A DNA stretch of 64,000 bases from Corylus avellana. Taxonomy: Eukaryota; Streptophyta; Magnoliopsida; Fagales; Betulaceae. The number at the start of each line of letters is the position of its first letter. The first letter of the stretch is position 1. The notes under the pieces were generated by a model. The model did not search any database. It saw only the letters and a list, made by a program, of their open reading frames with translations, and was not told the DNA's origin. Made by a program: the position numbers and the translations under genes. The stretch lies in the NCBI RefSeq assembly GCF_901000735.1, contig NC_081542.1, forward strand, positions 43,812,238 to 43,876,237, in the 5' to 3' direction. Shown in pieces: positions 13,233 to 23,486 of the stretch.

Positions 13233-14623
13233 GAAATACCTCCTAGGATCAAGTGCAGGCCTGTGCGCTTGACCCTCCACTCCACTAGGGCATATGATCT
13301 CCATCCAGGTTTATTTTCTCCATTGTTGTTTCATTCTTTGTTTATCTTTTTACAACAATGTGTGCACTTGATTGGTATTTGGTTGGAGTATCACTTTATT
13401 TTTAGGACATGTGTTTTTGCATTCAAGTTTGGGGGTATGATATGCCCACATCTGCTCATTCAGGTATTCCTATACTCTTGATCTTATTCTTTAGTTCTAT
13501 ACATACATTGAGGACAATGTATGATTCAAGTTGGGGGGTATGGAAAAACAAAACACAATCCATTATTATTGTTATGTCATTCTTAAGCATATGGTTGAGC
13601 TTTGATTTTGGTTTGAAATTCATTGATAGGCTTAAAGTTATGAACACATGATCATATGACTTAGGGATTTTAAGTCTTGTTACTTACTTTTGGCAACATG
13701 AGATGCTTCTTATTTCAATTTAAATCTATATTGAGCACACTAGCACATGTCTGTGAGGTATGAATTTTGAGACCAATTATGTTTGTTTTCAATATCTTGA
13801 ATTCTGTTGGGTGACATATTGGGTGAATAACTTTGGCATGCTATAAAAAATAATAATAATAATAATAAAAAATAAAATAAAAAAAAAAAATCAAGTTTGA
13901 ATTTTTCGCTGAGTAACCGGACCTCTTGCCTCATTAAGCAGTGAGTGTTCGCGTCAAAAAGTGAAATTTTTGGGTTGATTAATAAAATGGCTAGCTTAGC
14001 TTCGTAGCCTTTTTGACTCGAGTTAGTAAGTCCTTAGGGGTGTCTTTACACCTAATGCCCTAAAGCCATTTGGTTTGGGAGATATTGGCCTAACACTCGA
14101 TACATGGGTCAACTAGAAAGCTTAAGGGAGCTAAGCATTGCAAAGCCTAACAAAAAAAATAAAAAAATTGTATGCCTTGGTTGTTTCATTTGATATGAAG
14201 TCCAATGAATTCTGAGATGGTGATTCATTCATATTGGAATTATTTTGAAGCCTCATGACTATGTGTTAGTTCACTTTGCACTAATTGAAATTTGTGTATC
14301 TCAATCTGCCATTGGTAAGTGATTTGACTTGTAATTCCTTGGAATTTTGAAGATGGAGTTTATAATTTTAAGCTTGCTAATGAATGAGAACCATTATTTT
14401 TGTGATACTTTATCCTTTTGAATGACATAATGATGACAATGTTTGTGGGTATCATTCCTGGAAAACCCTCACGAGACTTCACTCGTCCTCTAGGGAATGC
14501 CTAGGGGTTTAAAAGGCTTGTTGCATACGCTAAATGCAATCGTACATCCCACGAAAGATGGACTTATCTTTTTGTTTTTCAGTTTATTTTCTGTTTTGTA
14601 TTGCTAAGGGACTAGCAATATGT
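13233..14623 (+). other. Non-coding 3' internal region of Athila-type element
   Basis: No pol or env frame. It contains extra G-rich tracts resembling polypurine tracts near 13427 (TTTGGGGGTATGATA) and 13527, plus A-rich runs at 13840-13890. RT, RNase H and integrase are absent from here. Confidence 0.7.
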
Positions 14624-14636
14624 AAGTTTGGGGGTG
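14624..14636 (+). other. Polypurine tract
   Basis: AAGTTTGGGGGTG directly before the 3' LTR start (TGATAAGC at 14637). Confidence 0.7.
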
Positions 14637-15738
14637 TGATAAGCGCCGAATGTTGCACATTCAAGCCCCTTAATTTGCATATGTTAATTCCTTAGCGTTG
14701 TTATTTGTTTGATTTTGTTTTGTTTTTGTGTTTTCAGGTTATAAATAAAGATGCAATTAATTCCATTGATTTTGGGCTTAAAAGCACACTTTGAGAAGAC
14801 CTAGAAGATATGGTTAAACTTAACCAATCATGGTTAAGTTTAAATCAAATAAAGAAAAGGATTAATTCGGAATTTCTCAAATTGGAGTCAAAATCGGATT
14901 GGATTCAATTTTGGATTCTGCATACGTCTCGGTATTTTGGCCATAACTTTCAGTTCAAATATCCGATTGAGGTGATTCAAGCGGCACTGGAAAGCTAACT
15001 CAAATTTCTACAAATCATTGTGAAATAGCATTTTCCTAATTCGGAGCGCCGCATTGCCAAAATTCCCTGCAAGATAGGAACGCAATTCTGGGCGAATCCT
15101 ATTCCGATTTGGACTTAGATTTTCTTTATCATAATTGGACTTGGACTTAAATCTCCGAAATTTATAGGATTCCTAGGGCTTCTAGGACTCTCCTAAGCCC
15201 TATAAATAGGCCTCTAAGCATTGAGAAAAAACACACCGCTTCTAGAGCAAAATTCAGTAAAATTGTCTTTGGAGCTTAGGAGATCATGAGCGGCTAAACC
15301 CCTTCGTGGGGTGTTGATGTAACCCTATCCAAGCACAATGGTTTGATTGTATTTAATTTCTAGATTTTCAATTTATGCATGTTGATTGTATAACTATGAG
15401 GATTGCTACAATTGATTTATGTTCTTAATTATTAAATGCAATTGTTCTTAAATTCCAAAATCAATATTTGTGAAATTCTTCTCTTGTCTTAGAAAGTATT
15501 TTACTTTTATTGATCTCAAATCATTCTTGTTTTCTGTGATTATGAGGATGATGGTTATACAATGGGTTTAATTGACATATGATCAATAGGATTTGATAGG
15601 CCATGCCTAGGGAAGACGGATTGTACTACACCCTAGTTTAGTGTAATTTAGGTAGACAGTCCGTGCCAACCGAAGATGGGTTACACTTATTCATTGATTG
15701 TATGTATCCTGTTATAGAATTTGATAATTTATACCTAG
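14637..15738 (+). repeat. 3' LTR of Athila-type element, cut by gap
   Basis: Matches 8590-9691 of the 5' LTR, with about 30-35 differences by eye. Its TATA box (15201-15208) faces PPO copy 1. About 415 bp of LTR are missing into the N gap. Confidence 0.9.
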
Positions 15739-15838
15739 NNNNNNNNNNNNNNNNNNNNNNNNNNNNNNNNNNNNNNNNNNNNNNNNNNNNNNNNNNNNNN
15801 NNNNNNNNNNNNNNNNNNNNNNNNNNNNNNNNNNNNNN
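15739..15838. other. Assembly gap (100 N)
   Basis: Exactly 100 N, a usual placeholder for a gap of unknown size. The rest of the 3' LTR, its TSD and the distal PPO promoter should lie here. Confidence 0.98.
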
Positions 15839-15870
15839 ATTCATATTGAGAAAAGTCTACAGAAATCTAT

Positions 15871-15878
15871 TATAAAAA
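15871..15878 (+). promoter_or_regulatory. TATA box of PPO copy 1
   Basis: TATAAAAA, 47 bp before the ATG, implying a very short 5' UTR. The 79 bp from 15839 to the ATG are identical to the region before PPO copy 2. Confidence 0.75.
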
Positions 15879-15917
15879 GAACACCTTTACCCTTTACCTT
15901 CACACCAATCCTAGCAC

Positions 15918-17717
15918 ATGGCTTCTCTCTCGCCTCAACCAACCCTCATTACCACCAAGACGGTGGCTGGCACCACCAATCCCACCTTTTCTTTCTCTTC
16001 TTCCTTTCCAAAAAGGCCTCAGCTTTCTAAATCTGGAAAGCGGAGCCACCACCTTGGTGCTAGAGTGGCATGCAAAGCCACCAATGGTGACCAAAAAGAT
16101 GGACACCCTCTTCAAGGGAAATTCGATAGGAGAGATATGCTCATTGGCCTTGGAGGCCTCTACGGTGCTGCCAATCTTTACAGTGACCCGTTTGCCTTGG
16201 CAGCTCCGGTGTCGGCGCCGGATCTTACACAATGTGGCCAGGCAGACTTGCCTGCCGGAGCAAAACCAACCAATTGCTGCCCACCAGCATCCACAAAGAT
16301 CTTAGACTTTAAGCTACCTTCCCAAAACGCCCCCTTGCGTGTTAGGCCTGCAGCTCATTTGGCTGACAAGGAATACATAGCCAAATACAACAAAGCCACT
16401 GAGCTCATGAAAGCTCTCCCCGCCGACGACCCACGGAATTTCATCCAACAAGCCAACGTTCATTGCGCCTATTGCGACGGCGCGTACCACCAAGTCGGCT
16501 TGCCAGACCTCGATCTCCAAGTTCACAACTCCTGGCTCTTCTTTCCCTTCCATCGTTACTACTTGTACTTCTATGAGAAGATCTTGGGAAAGTTGATCGG
16601 CGATCCCACCTTCGCCTTGCCATTCTGGAACTGGGATTCCCCTGCTGGCATGCAAATGCCAGCCTTGTTTGCTAATCCCAAGTCAGCTGTCTACGACAGC
16701 CTCCGCAACGCCAATCACCAGCCGCCGACTCTTCTCGACCTTGACTACAACGGCACCGACGTGGCATCGACAACTAAAGACCAGCTCTCCAGCAATCTCA
16801 ACATCATGTACCGGCAAATGGTGTCCAACGGCAAAAACGCCCAGCTGTTCCTCGGTAGCCCTTACCGGGCCGGAGATGAACCCGACCCGGGTTTTGGCTC
16901 AATCGAGAACATTCCTCACGGTCCCGTGCACATATGGTGCGGCGACACCACCCAACCTAATTTGGAGGACATGGGGAACTTCTACTCCGCCGCCAGAGAT
17001 CCCATCTTTTTCGCTCACCACTCCAACGTTGACCGAATGTGGACCATCTGGAAGACGCTGGGAGGGAAACGAAAAGATTACACAGACTCCGATTGGTTAA
17101 ACGCCGGGTTTATCTTCTACGACGAAAACGCTCAGCCTGTTCGTGTTAAGGTAAAGGACTGCCTTGACCAAAGCAAGCTGGGTTATAAATATCAAGATGT
17201 GGATATTCCATGGCTCAAATCTAAGCCGACTCCACGCAAATCTAAAATCAAGAAAGTAGCCAAGTTTTTGCATTTAGGACATGGGGATGTAGCCCTCGCC
17301 GCTGAAACATCGCCAAGTGTCAAGTTTCCGTTTGTTTTGGACAAGGCGATAAGCACTGTGGTGGCTAGGCCGAGGAAATCGAGGAGTCGGAAAGAGAAGG
17401 ATGACGAGGAGGAAGTGTTGGTGATTGGAAGCATCGAGTTTGAGAGAGATGCGCCGCTCAAGTTTGACGTTTATATTAACGATGAGGACGACGTTCCAAG
17501 CGGGCCGGACAAGTCGGAGTTTGCAGGGAGTTTTGTGAACGTGCCACATAAGCACAAGCATGGGAAGAAGTTGAACACCATCTTGAGGTTGGGGATCTCA
17601 GACTTGTTGGAGGATTTGGAAGCTGAAGATGATGACACCGTGGTGGTGACTTTGGTGCCTCGGTATGGCAAAGGGCTAGCCACCATTGGTGGGATCAAGA
17701 TTGAGCTTAGTTCTTGA
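15918..17717 (+). CDS. PPO: Polyphenol oxidase (tyrosinase/catechol oxidase), chloroplast, copy 1
   Basis: A 599-aa single-exon gene, full length for plant PPO. It oxidises o-diphenols (and in tyrosinases monophenols) to quinones in the thylakoid lumen. Seen: a Ser/Thr-rich stromal transit peptide, then a twin-Arg lumen signal ([10 protein letters not shown], from 71) ending near ALA|AP (95/96). CuA histidines are H182, H203 and H212, with C186 in HCAYC for the thioether bridge to H203. CuB has H334, H338 and H367/H368. Waterkeeper-type E330 and gate-type F355 are present. DWL follows (SDWLNAGF, 391) and a KFDV domain (APLKFDV, 512) to the C-terminus. The residues after the first two CuB histidines are Gly335 and Ile339; minus 95 these are 240 and 244, the positions reported to tune walnut tyrosinase isoenzymes. 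The start is fixed by the TATA spacing and transit peptide. Confidence 0.97.
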   Translation: MASLSPQPTLITTKTVAGTTNPTFSFSSSFPKRPQLSKSGKRSHHLGARVACKATNGDQKDGHPLQGKFDRRDMLIGLGGLYGAANLYSDPFALAAPVSAPDLTQCGQADLPAGAKPTNCCPPASTKILDFKLPSQNAPLRVRPAAHLADKEYIAKYNKATELMKALPADDPRNFIQQANVHCAYCDGAYHQVGLPDLDLQVHNSWLFFPFHRYYLYFYEKILGKLIGDPTFALPFWNWDSPAGMQMPALFANPKSAVYDSLRNANHQPPTLLDLDYNGTDVASTTKDQLSSNLNIMYRQMVSNGKNAQLFLGSPYRAGDEPDPGFGSIENIPHGPVHIWCGDTTQPNLEDMGNFYSAARDPIFFAHHSNVDRMWTIWKTLGGKRKDYTDSDWLNAGFIFYDENAQPVRVKVKDCLDQSKLGYKYQDVDIPWLKSKPTPRKSKIKKVAKFLHLGHGDVALAAETSPSVKFPFVLDKAISTVVARPRKSRSRKEKDDEEEVLVIGSIEFERDAPLKFDVYINDEDDVPSGPDKSEFAGSFVNVPHKHKHGKKLNTILRLGISDLLEDLEAEDDDTVVVTLVPRYGKGLATIGGIKIELSS

Positions 17718-18157
17718 GCTTTCAGATTTCAACAATAACAATTGAACCGTTGTTGTGCTTCTGTTTTTTCTCCATTATCATCATGATCAACTCCTGTTCT
17801 TTTGAGTTCCTACCCTCGATTGTCTATGTTGTGCGACAATTGAGGAATTTTTCTACTTTTAGCCATCAAACTTTTTTGTTCAATAATTGTTTGTATATTT
17901 TGCTTCTACTTTTCTTCTCACCTTCTTTCTAAGGTTATCATTGTCTAAAATAAGTAACGTGTCACTCATGTGGCACGTCTGAAAGGCACTCATGCCATCA
18001 GACTTTGGTAATTAAGTAATACTGTTGTGCGTTTTTTTTTTTTAATTATAATTTAATTTTAAAACGTGCTATACTAAATGGGCTTTTCATTATACTTGTG
18101 TTTTGGTGAGGCCCCGACCATGTCTCGGCGGAGTCCTAGCCAGGTCTCGGTTAGGTT
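17718..18157. other. PPO copy 1 3' flank
   Basis: T-rich 3' UTR-like sequence, then intergenic DNA. I see no further gene. Confidence 0.5.
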
Positions 18158-18192
18158 CTAGTGTGGTCTCAACCTGACCGAGATCACACTAG
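18158..18192. repeat. Small inverted repeat (hairpin)
   Basis: CTAGTGTGGTCTCA pairs with CGAGATCACACTAG (12 of 14 positions) around a 7-base loop. Possibly a MITE end; function unknown. Confidence 0.5.
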
Positions 18193-18549
18193 AATGAAAT
18201 AATCGAATTCAAAAAATAATTTACAGATTTTAAAAATAAAAACTATTTTTCAAAAATTAAAGACGCCTTTTAGTTAAATTGAAAATATTTTTGGAATAAA
18301 TTCAAATCTTAAGGAAAAGAAAAAAGAAAAAAGAAAAAAGAAATACAGAAAAGAAATGTTATAGATGAATTAATTGAATTCAAATTACTCAGAGTTTTAA
18401 AAAGTGACAAAACAGCCCTTGGTGTATAAATTTGATGGGGGTGGATCCATCCGTCCATATCTTGGCCCCTGGAACTCATTTCCAAATTCCCCGACGCGCG
18501 GTTGCCCCCCTATGTATTGCCACACTGAACAGGGAACACCCCTGCTGTG

Positions 18550-18692
18550 TTCTTCTTGTTCAACAGTTAGTTGTGGAGTACTATTTCTATCACTTTATTT
18601 TTTCTGGTGAAGAAAATGATAACATTCTTCTTCTTTTTCTTCAACAATTAGTTGTGGACTAATCCTATTACTTTATTTTTTATGAAAATGAT
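18550..18692. repeat. Two-unit direct repeat, period ~81 bp
   Basis: Units share CAAC(A)GTTAGTTGTGGA, then TTACTTTATTTTTT and GAAAATGATAACATT, beginning near 18561 and 18642. Confidence 0.6.
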
Positions 18693-18734
18693 AACATTTA
18701 ACTAAAAGAAACAAAATTCATTAATAAGGTCTGC

Positions 18735-19140
18735 CCAAACCCAAACAATAGTATTCACATCCGGCTCAACCAAATATCCAACCATTTGGTTATTTTGTTG
18801 AGCCATGTAGCTAAAAAATCACCGCTCCACCCGGCGCAACAAAATACCCAATCACCTGTAGAGGAGCTACGGTGCTCAATAATGTATATCATATATAATG
18901 AAAAATTCGTCTATTCTCTTTCCTCTAATTTAAAAATGATTTTATCTTTCTTGAATGCTTGATGTTGAAAAAATAATAAAGAAATAATATTTAAATAGAA
19001 TAGTAAATATAAAAAGTTAAAATGATGAGCCGGATGTGGGTGCTTTAAAAGAAATGAGTAACTAAAATAGAAAAAAGTGGTCTTTTAGCTGAAATTTAGT
19101 TACACATTTGTTGAGTCAGATGTAAATGCTCTAAGAATAG
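18735..19140. mobile_element. MITE-like element with CACATCCGGCTCA motifs
   Basis: TTCACATCCGGCTCAACC at 18754-18771 recurs inverted at 19025-19038 (TGAGCCGGATGTGG) and, diverged, near 19111-19135. The centre is AT-rich and non-coding. Exact ends and TSD are not resolved. Confidence 0.45.
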
Positions 19141-19298
19141 TGAAATTGACGAGCCAAAAGCATTTGCTTCCATTTTTGTCAGGATCAAACTAGACTTATC
19201 TCTATCTTGTGGATGGTTCATTAAGGGGAATTTGCATGCAAACGTATATCTTAGAAGCAGGAAACGTTTCCATAAGCTTCGTTTGGCAAGGGGAGGTC

Positions 19299-19340
19299 CA
19301 GCACTGTAGCTGGAACGGTACTGTTCCAGCTACAGTGCTG
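19299..19340. repeat. 42-bp near-perfect palindrome
   Basis: CAGCACTGTAGCTGGAAC (19299-19316) is followed by six bases and its exact reverse complement (19323-19340). Pairing continues into the centre with one mismatch. Outer CAAGGG/CCCTTG bases can extend it. It is probably a collapsed hairpin MITE end. Confidence 0.85.
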
Positions 19341-19363
19341 TCTGACAGCACCCTTGACTTTGC

Positions 19364-19399
<36 letters not shown>

Positions 19400-19494
19400 C
19401 AAAGCATTAAAATGGGGTGATTAATTGGCTGCACGTAATTAATTAATTAATTTTTTTTTTTTAAAGCCAAAACTCCCCTTAATTGCACATACCG

Positions 19495-19555
19495 GCCGTA
19501 TGGGGTGGTCGAAACCACCCCCAGCCTCTTGGGGGTGGTCCGGCCACCCCCAAAG
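19495..19555. repeat. GC-rich GGGTGG/CCACCC core running into gap
   Basis: Alternating GGGGTGG and CCACCCCC blocks, the same type of core found inside MITEs elsewhere in this window. The N gap starts inside it. Confidence 0.6.
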
Positions 19556-19655
19556 NNNNNNNNNNNNNNNNNNNNNNNNNNNNNNNNNNNNNNNNNNNNN
19601 NNNNNNNNNNNNNNNNNNNNNNNNNNNNNNNNNNNNNNNNNNNNNNNNNNNNNNN
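19556..19655. other. Assembly gap (100 N)
   Basis: A second 100-N placeholder. It separates the PPO copy 1 contig from the polyol transporter gene and must hide the transporter's 3' exon(s) if that gene is intact. Confidence 0.98.
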
Positions 19656-21287
19656 TAGCTGTATTTCTGCTAGTCTCTCTTCCGCTTCTGTTTCACTCTC
19701 ATTTGTCTTCAACAGCACTGCTCTCGCTTCATCAACTCTGTTCTGCATAACTAGCCATCTTGGGGATTCAGGGATCACAAACAGAGCAAACCCAATAAAA
19801 ATTGAGGGAAGGATTCCCACGCCAAGCATGAGCCTCCAGCTTATATGTGCAGGCAGCCCTGAAAAGGCATAGTTCGATACATATCCGAGAAGGATTCCTA
19901 GATTTATAAATATCTCAGGGAAGGAGGTAAGAGATCCTCTGGCAATGGCAGGTGATATCTCAGCAATATATACAGGAGCAATCATGACTCCAAAGCCAAT
20001 TCCCACTCCAGCAAAGAGTCTACCTACCATCAGTACTCCGAAATTTGGAGCAAGAGTCATTACAGCAGCACCGGTCTGAAACACAATGGCTGCAAAGGCA
20101 ATTGTCCATTTTCTACCAATAGCATCTGATGTTTTTCCACCAGCTAAACTACCCAAAAGGGAAATTATGCTTAAAATTCCAACAAGAACTTCTTCTTGTA
20201 CCTCTGTTATCTTCAGATCCTCCTGAATGAATAAAATTGCTCCACTCATAACACCCACGTCTGCAGATTGATAAGTACACATTACAATAGTGAAGACGGG
20301 TATAAGTAGCTAATACAATACAACAAAGATGTTAAACTATCATTTTCACATTTACATATGCAGCCTAAAAGCAACAACTTCAATTTGCTTTACGTAGAAT
20401 TTTTCAACTCATCATGCTAATTTCAACACTCTAAAGCAGTTCTGACGAAAATCTTGCAAGATAAAATTTTAATGTTGTCAAGAAAGTTTGTTACTCTAAA
20501 GTTTTGTGCTCAACTTAAAAACAGGATAAATATTTTCTCCATGTGCTTTCATTCGCGTCTAAATGGAGCAAAGCAAAGTCCTTTAGTCCATAAAGCAGAT
20601 AAGTAAAGTGCATTACTTTCATATGAGCCAACTGCCGTCACGGGTCCACGACAACTTAACAGGAAAGCAGAGACATTGAGTGGAATTTGCACCTAAATTT
20701 TCCTCTAGATTTTATCCCCAATGAGCATTTTCCTCCCTTGAATTTATTTTCAAGCGCTTACCAAAGAATCCCCAATACATCATTATAATTTGAACAAACA
20801 TTGATGCATTTCAATATCCAATCACAGCCATTTGCTAAAAGCCACATGATCCCGGTAGTCCAAATTCCAAAACAATAGAATATTTAGATTTACATCAGAT
20901 GGGATTCTACCAAAGAAGCGGATCAAAGAGAGAACATAAAACATACCAAAAAAAAAACAGGGAAAATATTCAAATCCAGAAAAATATCATTTGTGGGGTT
21001 CTAATAATCAATCAGCTCAAACCAAAAACAAAGAGATCATATTCAAAAGTGTTGTAAGAGAAAGACTAACCGTATCCAAGAAGCACGGAATTGAGGGAAG
21101 CAAAGATGGCGCAGACAAAGACAAATTTCTTGGTGTTATAATTCTTTTTTGCTATGCCTTCATTGGACAATGCCACATCCTCCTCTGTGCCTTCAGAATC
21201 CATCCTCCTGTACTTGTTTTTGCTTCCCATATGAATCTCTACCACCCCCTCTCCCTTCCCATTTTCCTCACCACCCATCAACCCCAT
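19656..21287 (-). CDS. PLT4: Polyol transporter 4-like (MFS sugar transporter), 3' part in gap
   Basis: Exon 1 is 21287-21071 (72 codons plus 1 base) and exon 2 is 20260-19656, cut by the N gap. Intron 20261-21070 is GT-AG, phase 1, and restores LLGYDVGVMSGA. Product: a plasma-membrane-type MFS H+/polyol-monosaccharide symporter. Seen: a hydrophilic N-terminus (MGLMGGEENGKGEG), the first membrane helices, a SDAIGRKWT loop-2/3 motif, GRLFAGVGIGFGVMIAPVY, and the PESPRW signature after the sixth helix. About 274 residues are visible against ~520 for the family. N-terminus and body look closest to Arabidopsis PLT4 (recalled, not searched). The start is the first ATG; a second ATG lies three codons downstream. 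Confidence 0.9.
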
Positions 21288-21841
21288 CTCTCAATCACTC
21301 AATCTCTCTCTCTATATGTATGCTTGTGTGTGTAGTATTTGTTTATATTTGTGTATGTAAATTAAGAAGAAACATTAATGGGTCTCTATCTTTCACCTCC
21401 TTTCGATGCTTGGTATCGAATGGGAAGAGAAAGCCGAAGACTTTGGTCTTGAGCGGTATTGGTGGTGGTTTTGTTCTTGCCTCAACTGTTGGAATATTCA
21501 GACAGGAATTTTCTTGGTCTCAGATCTGAAATGGCAGAACAGGTAAAATGCTTCAAACTTGGGGGCGTCTATGTAGACGTGGGCCTACGTGGGCCCCAGA
21601 TACTGTTTTCCTGTGGGACAACTTTGACGCAAAAGTTGGATCCGCTGCTCTTCTTTCTCGTAAGAAGCAACCGATATTCCGGCACGAGGAAGCAAAGCCA
21701 CCCGGTAGACAGTGACAATTGAACCCTACGGTTCTTCCTCTGCAGTTCTTGCTCTCGTTTTCCTCAACTCCAAATGATTTTGCACCACGTCGCCATCCAG
21801 AGGTCAAGACCGACAATTAGTCATAAATTTATATAGCATTA
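21288..21841. other. Upstream region of PLT4-like gene
   Basis: A CT-rich tract at about 21290-21320, just above the ATG, is probably 5' UTR. The rest, up to the MITE, shows no supported gene. ACGTGGGCC-like motifs lie near 21577-21595. Confidence 0.5.
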
Positions 21842-22559
21842 TTCTTTCTAGGAAAAATATAATTTAGCTTACAAACTATCGGTCATTTTAATTTTAACTT
21901 GTTAATGTTAAAAAAGTGATAAAGTAATCTCTCAAACTATTAAAAAGTTACAATTTGACTACTTAGAAAATTCAAAACAACATTATTTTTTTATGTTAAG
22001 TTACTAAAATGCCATTTTGAAAAAAAAAAAATCAATTAAGAAAATGCCCCCCAAAAACATCGTCATTTTGAAGAAAACAAAAAAAAAAAAAAACCTGTGG
22101 TTTAGGGGTGGCTCACCGGCCACCCCATAGGCCGTGGGGGTGGCGCCGACCACCCCATAGCCTGTGGGCCTAGGGGGTGGCCGCCCAGCCACCCTTATGG
22201 CTTGGGGGTGGCTCCCTAGCCACCCCATAGGCCATGGGGTGGCTGGCGAGTCAACCCTAAACCACCGTTTGTTTTTTTTTTATTATTATTATTATTATTT
22301 TCTTCAAAATAACGTCATTTTGGGAGAAATTTTTATAATTGATTTTTTTTTTTCTAAAAGTGTATTTTAGTAACTTAACCTTGTCAAAACGACGAAGTAT
22401 TAAATTTTCCATCCTATTTATGGTAATGACTAATTGAATGGCCAAATTGCAACTGGTTGGTAGTTTGGAGAGCTACTTTATCATTTTTTGAACATTAGAG
22501 ACTAAAATAAAAATGGCTGATAGTTTGAGGGACTAAATTATATGTTTCCCTTCTTTCTA
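21842..22559. mobile_element. Mutator-type MITE, 700 bp, 9-bp TSD
   Basis: The body 21851-22550 is flanked by the perfect 9-bp duplication TTCTTTCTA (21842-21850 and 22551-22559). Ends are GGAAAAATATAATTTAG and, inverted, GGGAAACATATAATTTAG. The arms stay inverted-repeat for ~250-300 bp (~75% by eye). The middle (22106-22258) is a GC-rich series of GGGGTGGC/GCCACCCC blocks. No transposase. The 9-bp TSD with long TIRs is the Mutator-superfamily signature. Confidence 0.92.
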
Positions 22560-22906
22560 CCTATATTATAGGAGATGCTTATCAAAACTCTACTTATCAC
22601 TTAATATTTATTTTAAAAATTTTAAGATTGCGATTATAATTTCCAAATTTATGTATAATAATGATGAAATCTTATTTAATGTCATATATTATACTTTGAT
22701 TTTATAGGTGTAATGTCCACAAAAGGATATCTTTACCATTTCAAGAAATTAATACGTTGCGTCATTATTTTATGGCTAATTTTTAATTTTGTCAATTATT
22801 TAGATTTAATTTTACTATCTATTTCTCATAAAAAAAACAAAAACAAAAAATCTCTCGTAATATTTTTTAAATCACTTAAGTTAAATTCACCCATATAAAA
22901 GATAAG

Positions 22907-23082
22907 TAATTCTATAAGCCACTTTTGTACTTCTTTTGTGTCACTGCATGAATGTGGTGGCTTTTAATATTATCATTTGATAAAGATTTAATAATGATTA
23001 ATCACAAACTAGATGGTGATTTTAGAAGTCACATCATTTTTAGAGTGATACAAGAAAGACACAATAGTAACTTTTAGCATTA
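22907..23082. mobile_element. MITE, ~176 bp
   Basis: ~70-bp inverted arms: TAATTCTATAAGCCACT at the left and TAATGCTAAAAGTTACT on the opposite strand at the right, both followed by TTGTGTC- and TCACT-like blocks. No coding potential. Confidence 0.6.
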
Positions 23083-23110
23083 TTCTGTATAGATTGAGAG
23101 CAATGGATAT

Positions 23111-23248
23111 CGAATAATTCTAGAAGAATCTCTTGTGTCCCTTTAAAAATAAAGTGGTTTTTAAAATACCATTTGATCAAAGTTTAATAATAATTTTAAA
23201 AATCACATCATTCTTAAAATAACACAAAAATACTTGTAACATTACTCG
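23111..23248. mobile_element. MITE, ~138 bp, related to its neighbour
   Basis: Inverted ends CGAATAAT and CGAGTAAT, with TTGTGT and GTGGTTTTTAAAAT blocks mirrored. It looks like a diverged member of the adjacent family. Confidence 0.5.
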
Positions 23249-23486
23249 AAGATGTCGGCTTTGGATCTCATTCTATTGTTGACTTCAGTCATACAAGAAG
23301 TTTCCATGAACAAGAGGTTGGAATGATTGGTTGGATCGTGGTAGTTTAGGTCCATTATTGGTTTATTGGATAAAAGAGAACCAATAATAGGCAGATTTGC
23401 TAGTTAGTTTGTTAATAGAACCTTAGCAAAGCTTGATTCAAGCTAGATTTCAATCCGTTTTCCTACCATAAAATTTTGGAAAAAAT

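Larger units (their letters stand above)
8590..15738 (+). mobile_element. Athila-type LTR retrotransposon with gag-protease but no pol
   Basis: 5' LTR 8590-10106, PBS 10112-10129, gag-protease 10435-13232, a non-coding stretch, PPT 14624-14636, and 3' LTR from 14637 to an N gap. LTRs begin TGATAAGCGCCG; the 5' LTR ends ATCA, matching TGAT. The two LTRs are about 97% identical by eye over ~1.1 kb, so the insertion is not very recent. Reverse transcriptase, RNase H and integrase are absent, so movement would need another Athila element. The TSD cannot be read because the 3' end is in the gap. It resembles plant terminal-repeat elements that keep only GAG. Confidence 0.88.

Noticed and set aside
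15900..16655. Antisense open frames over PPO (also 62619-63374)
   Set aside because: Shadows of the PPO coding frame; both copies show them because the DNA is duplicated.
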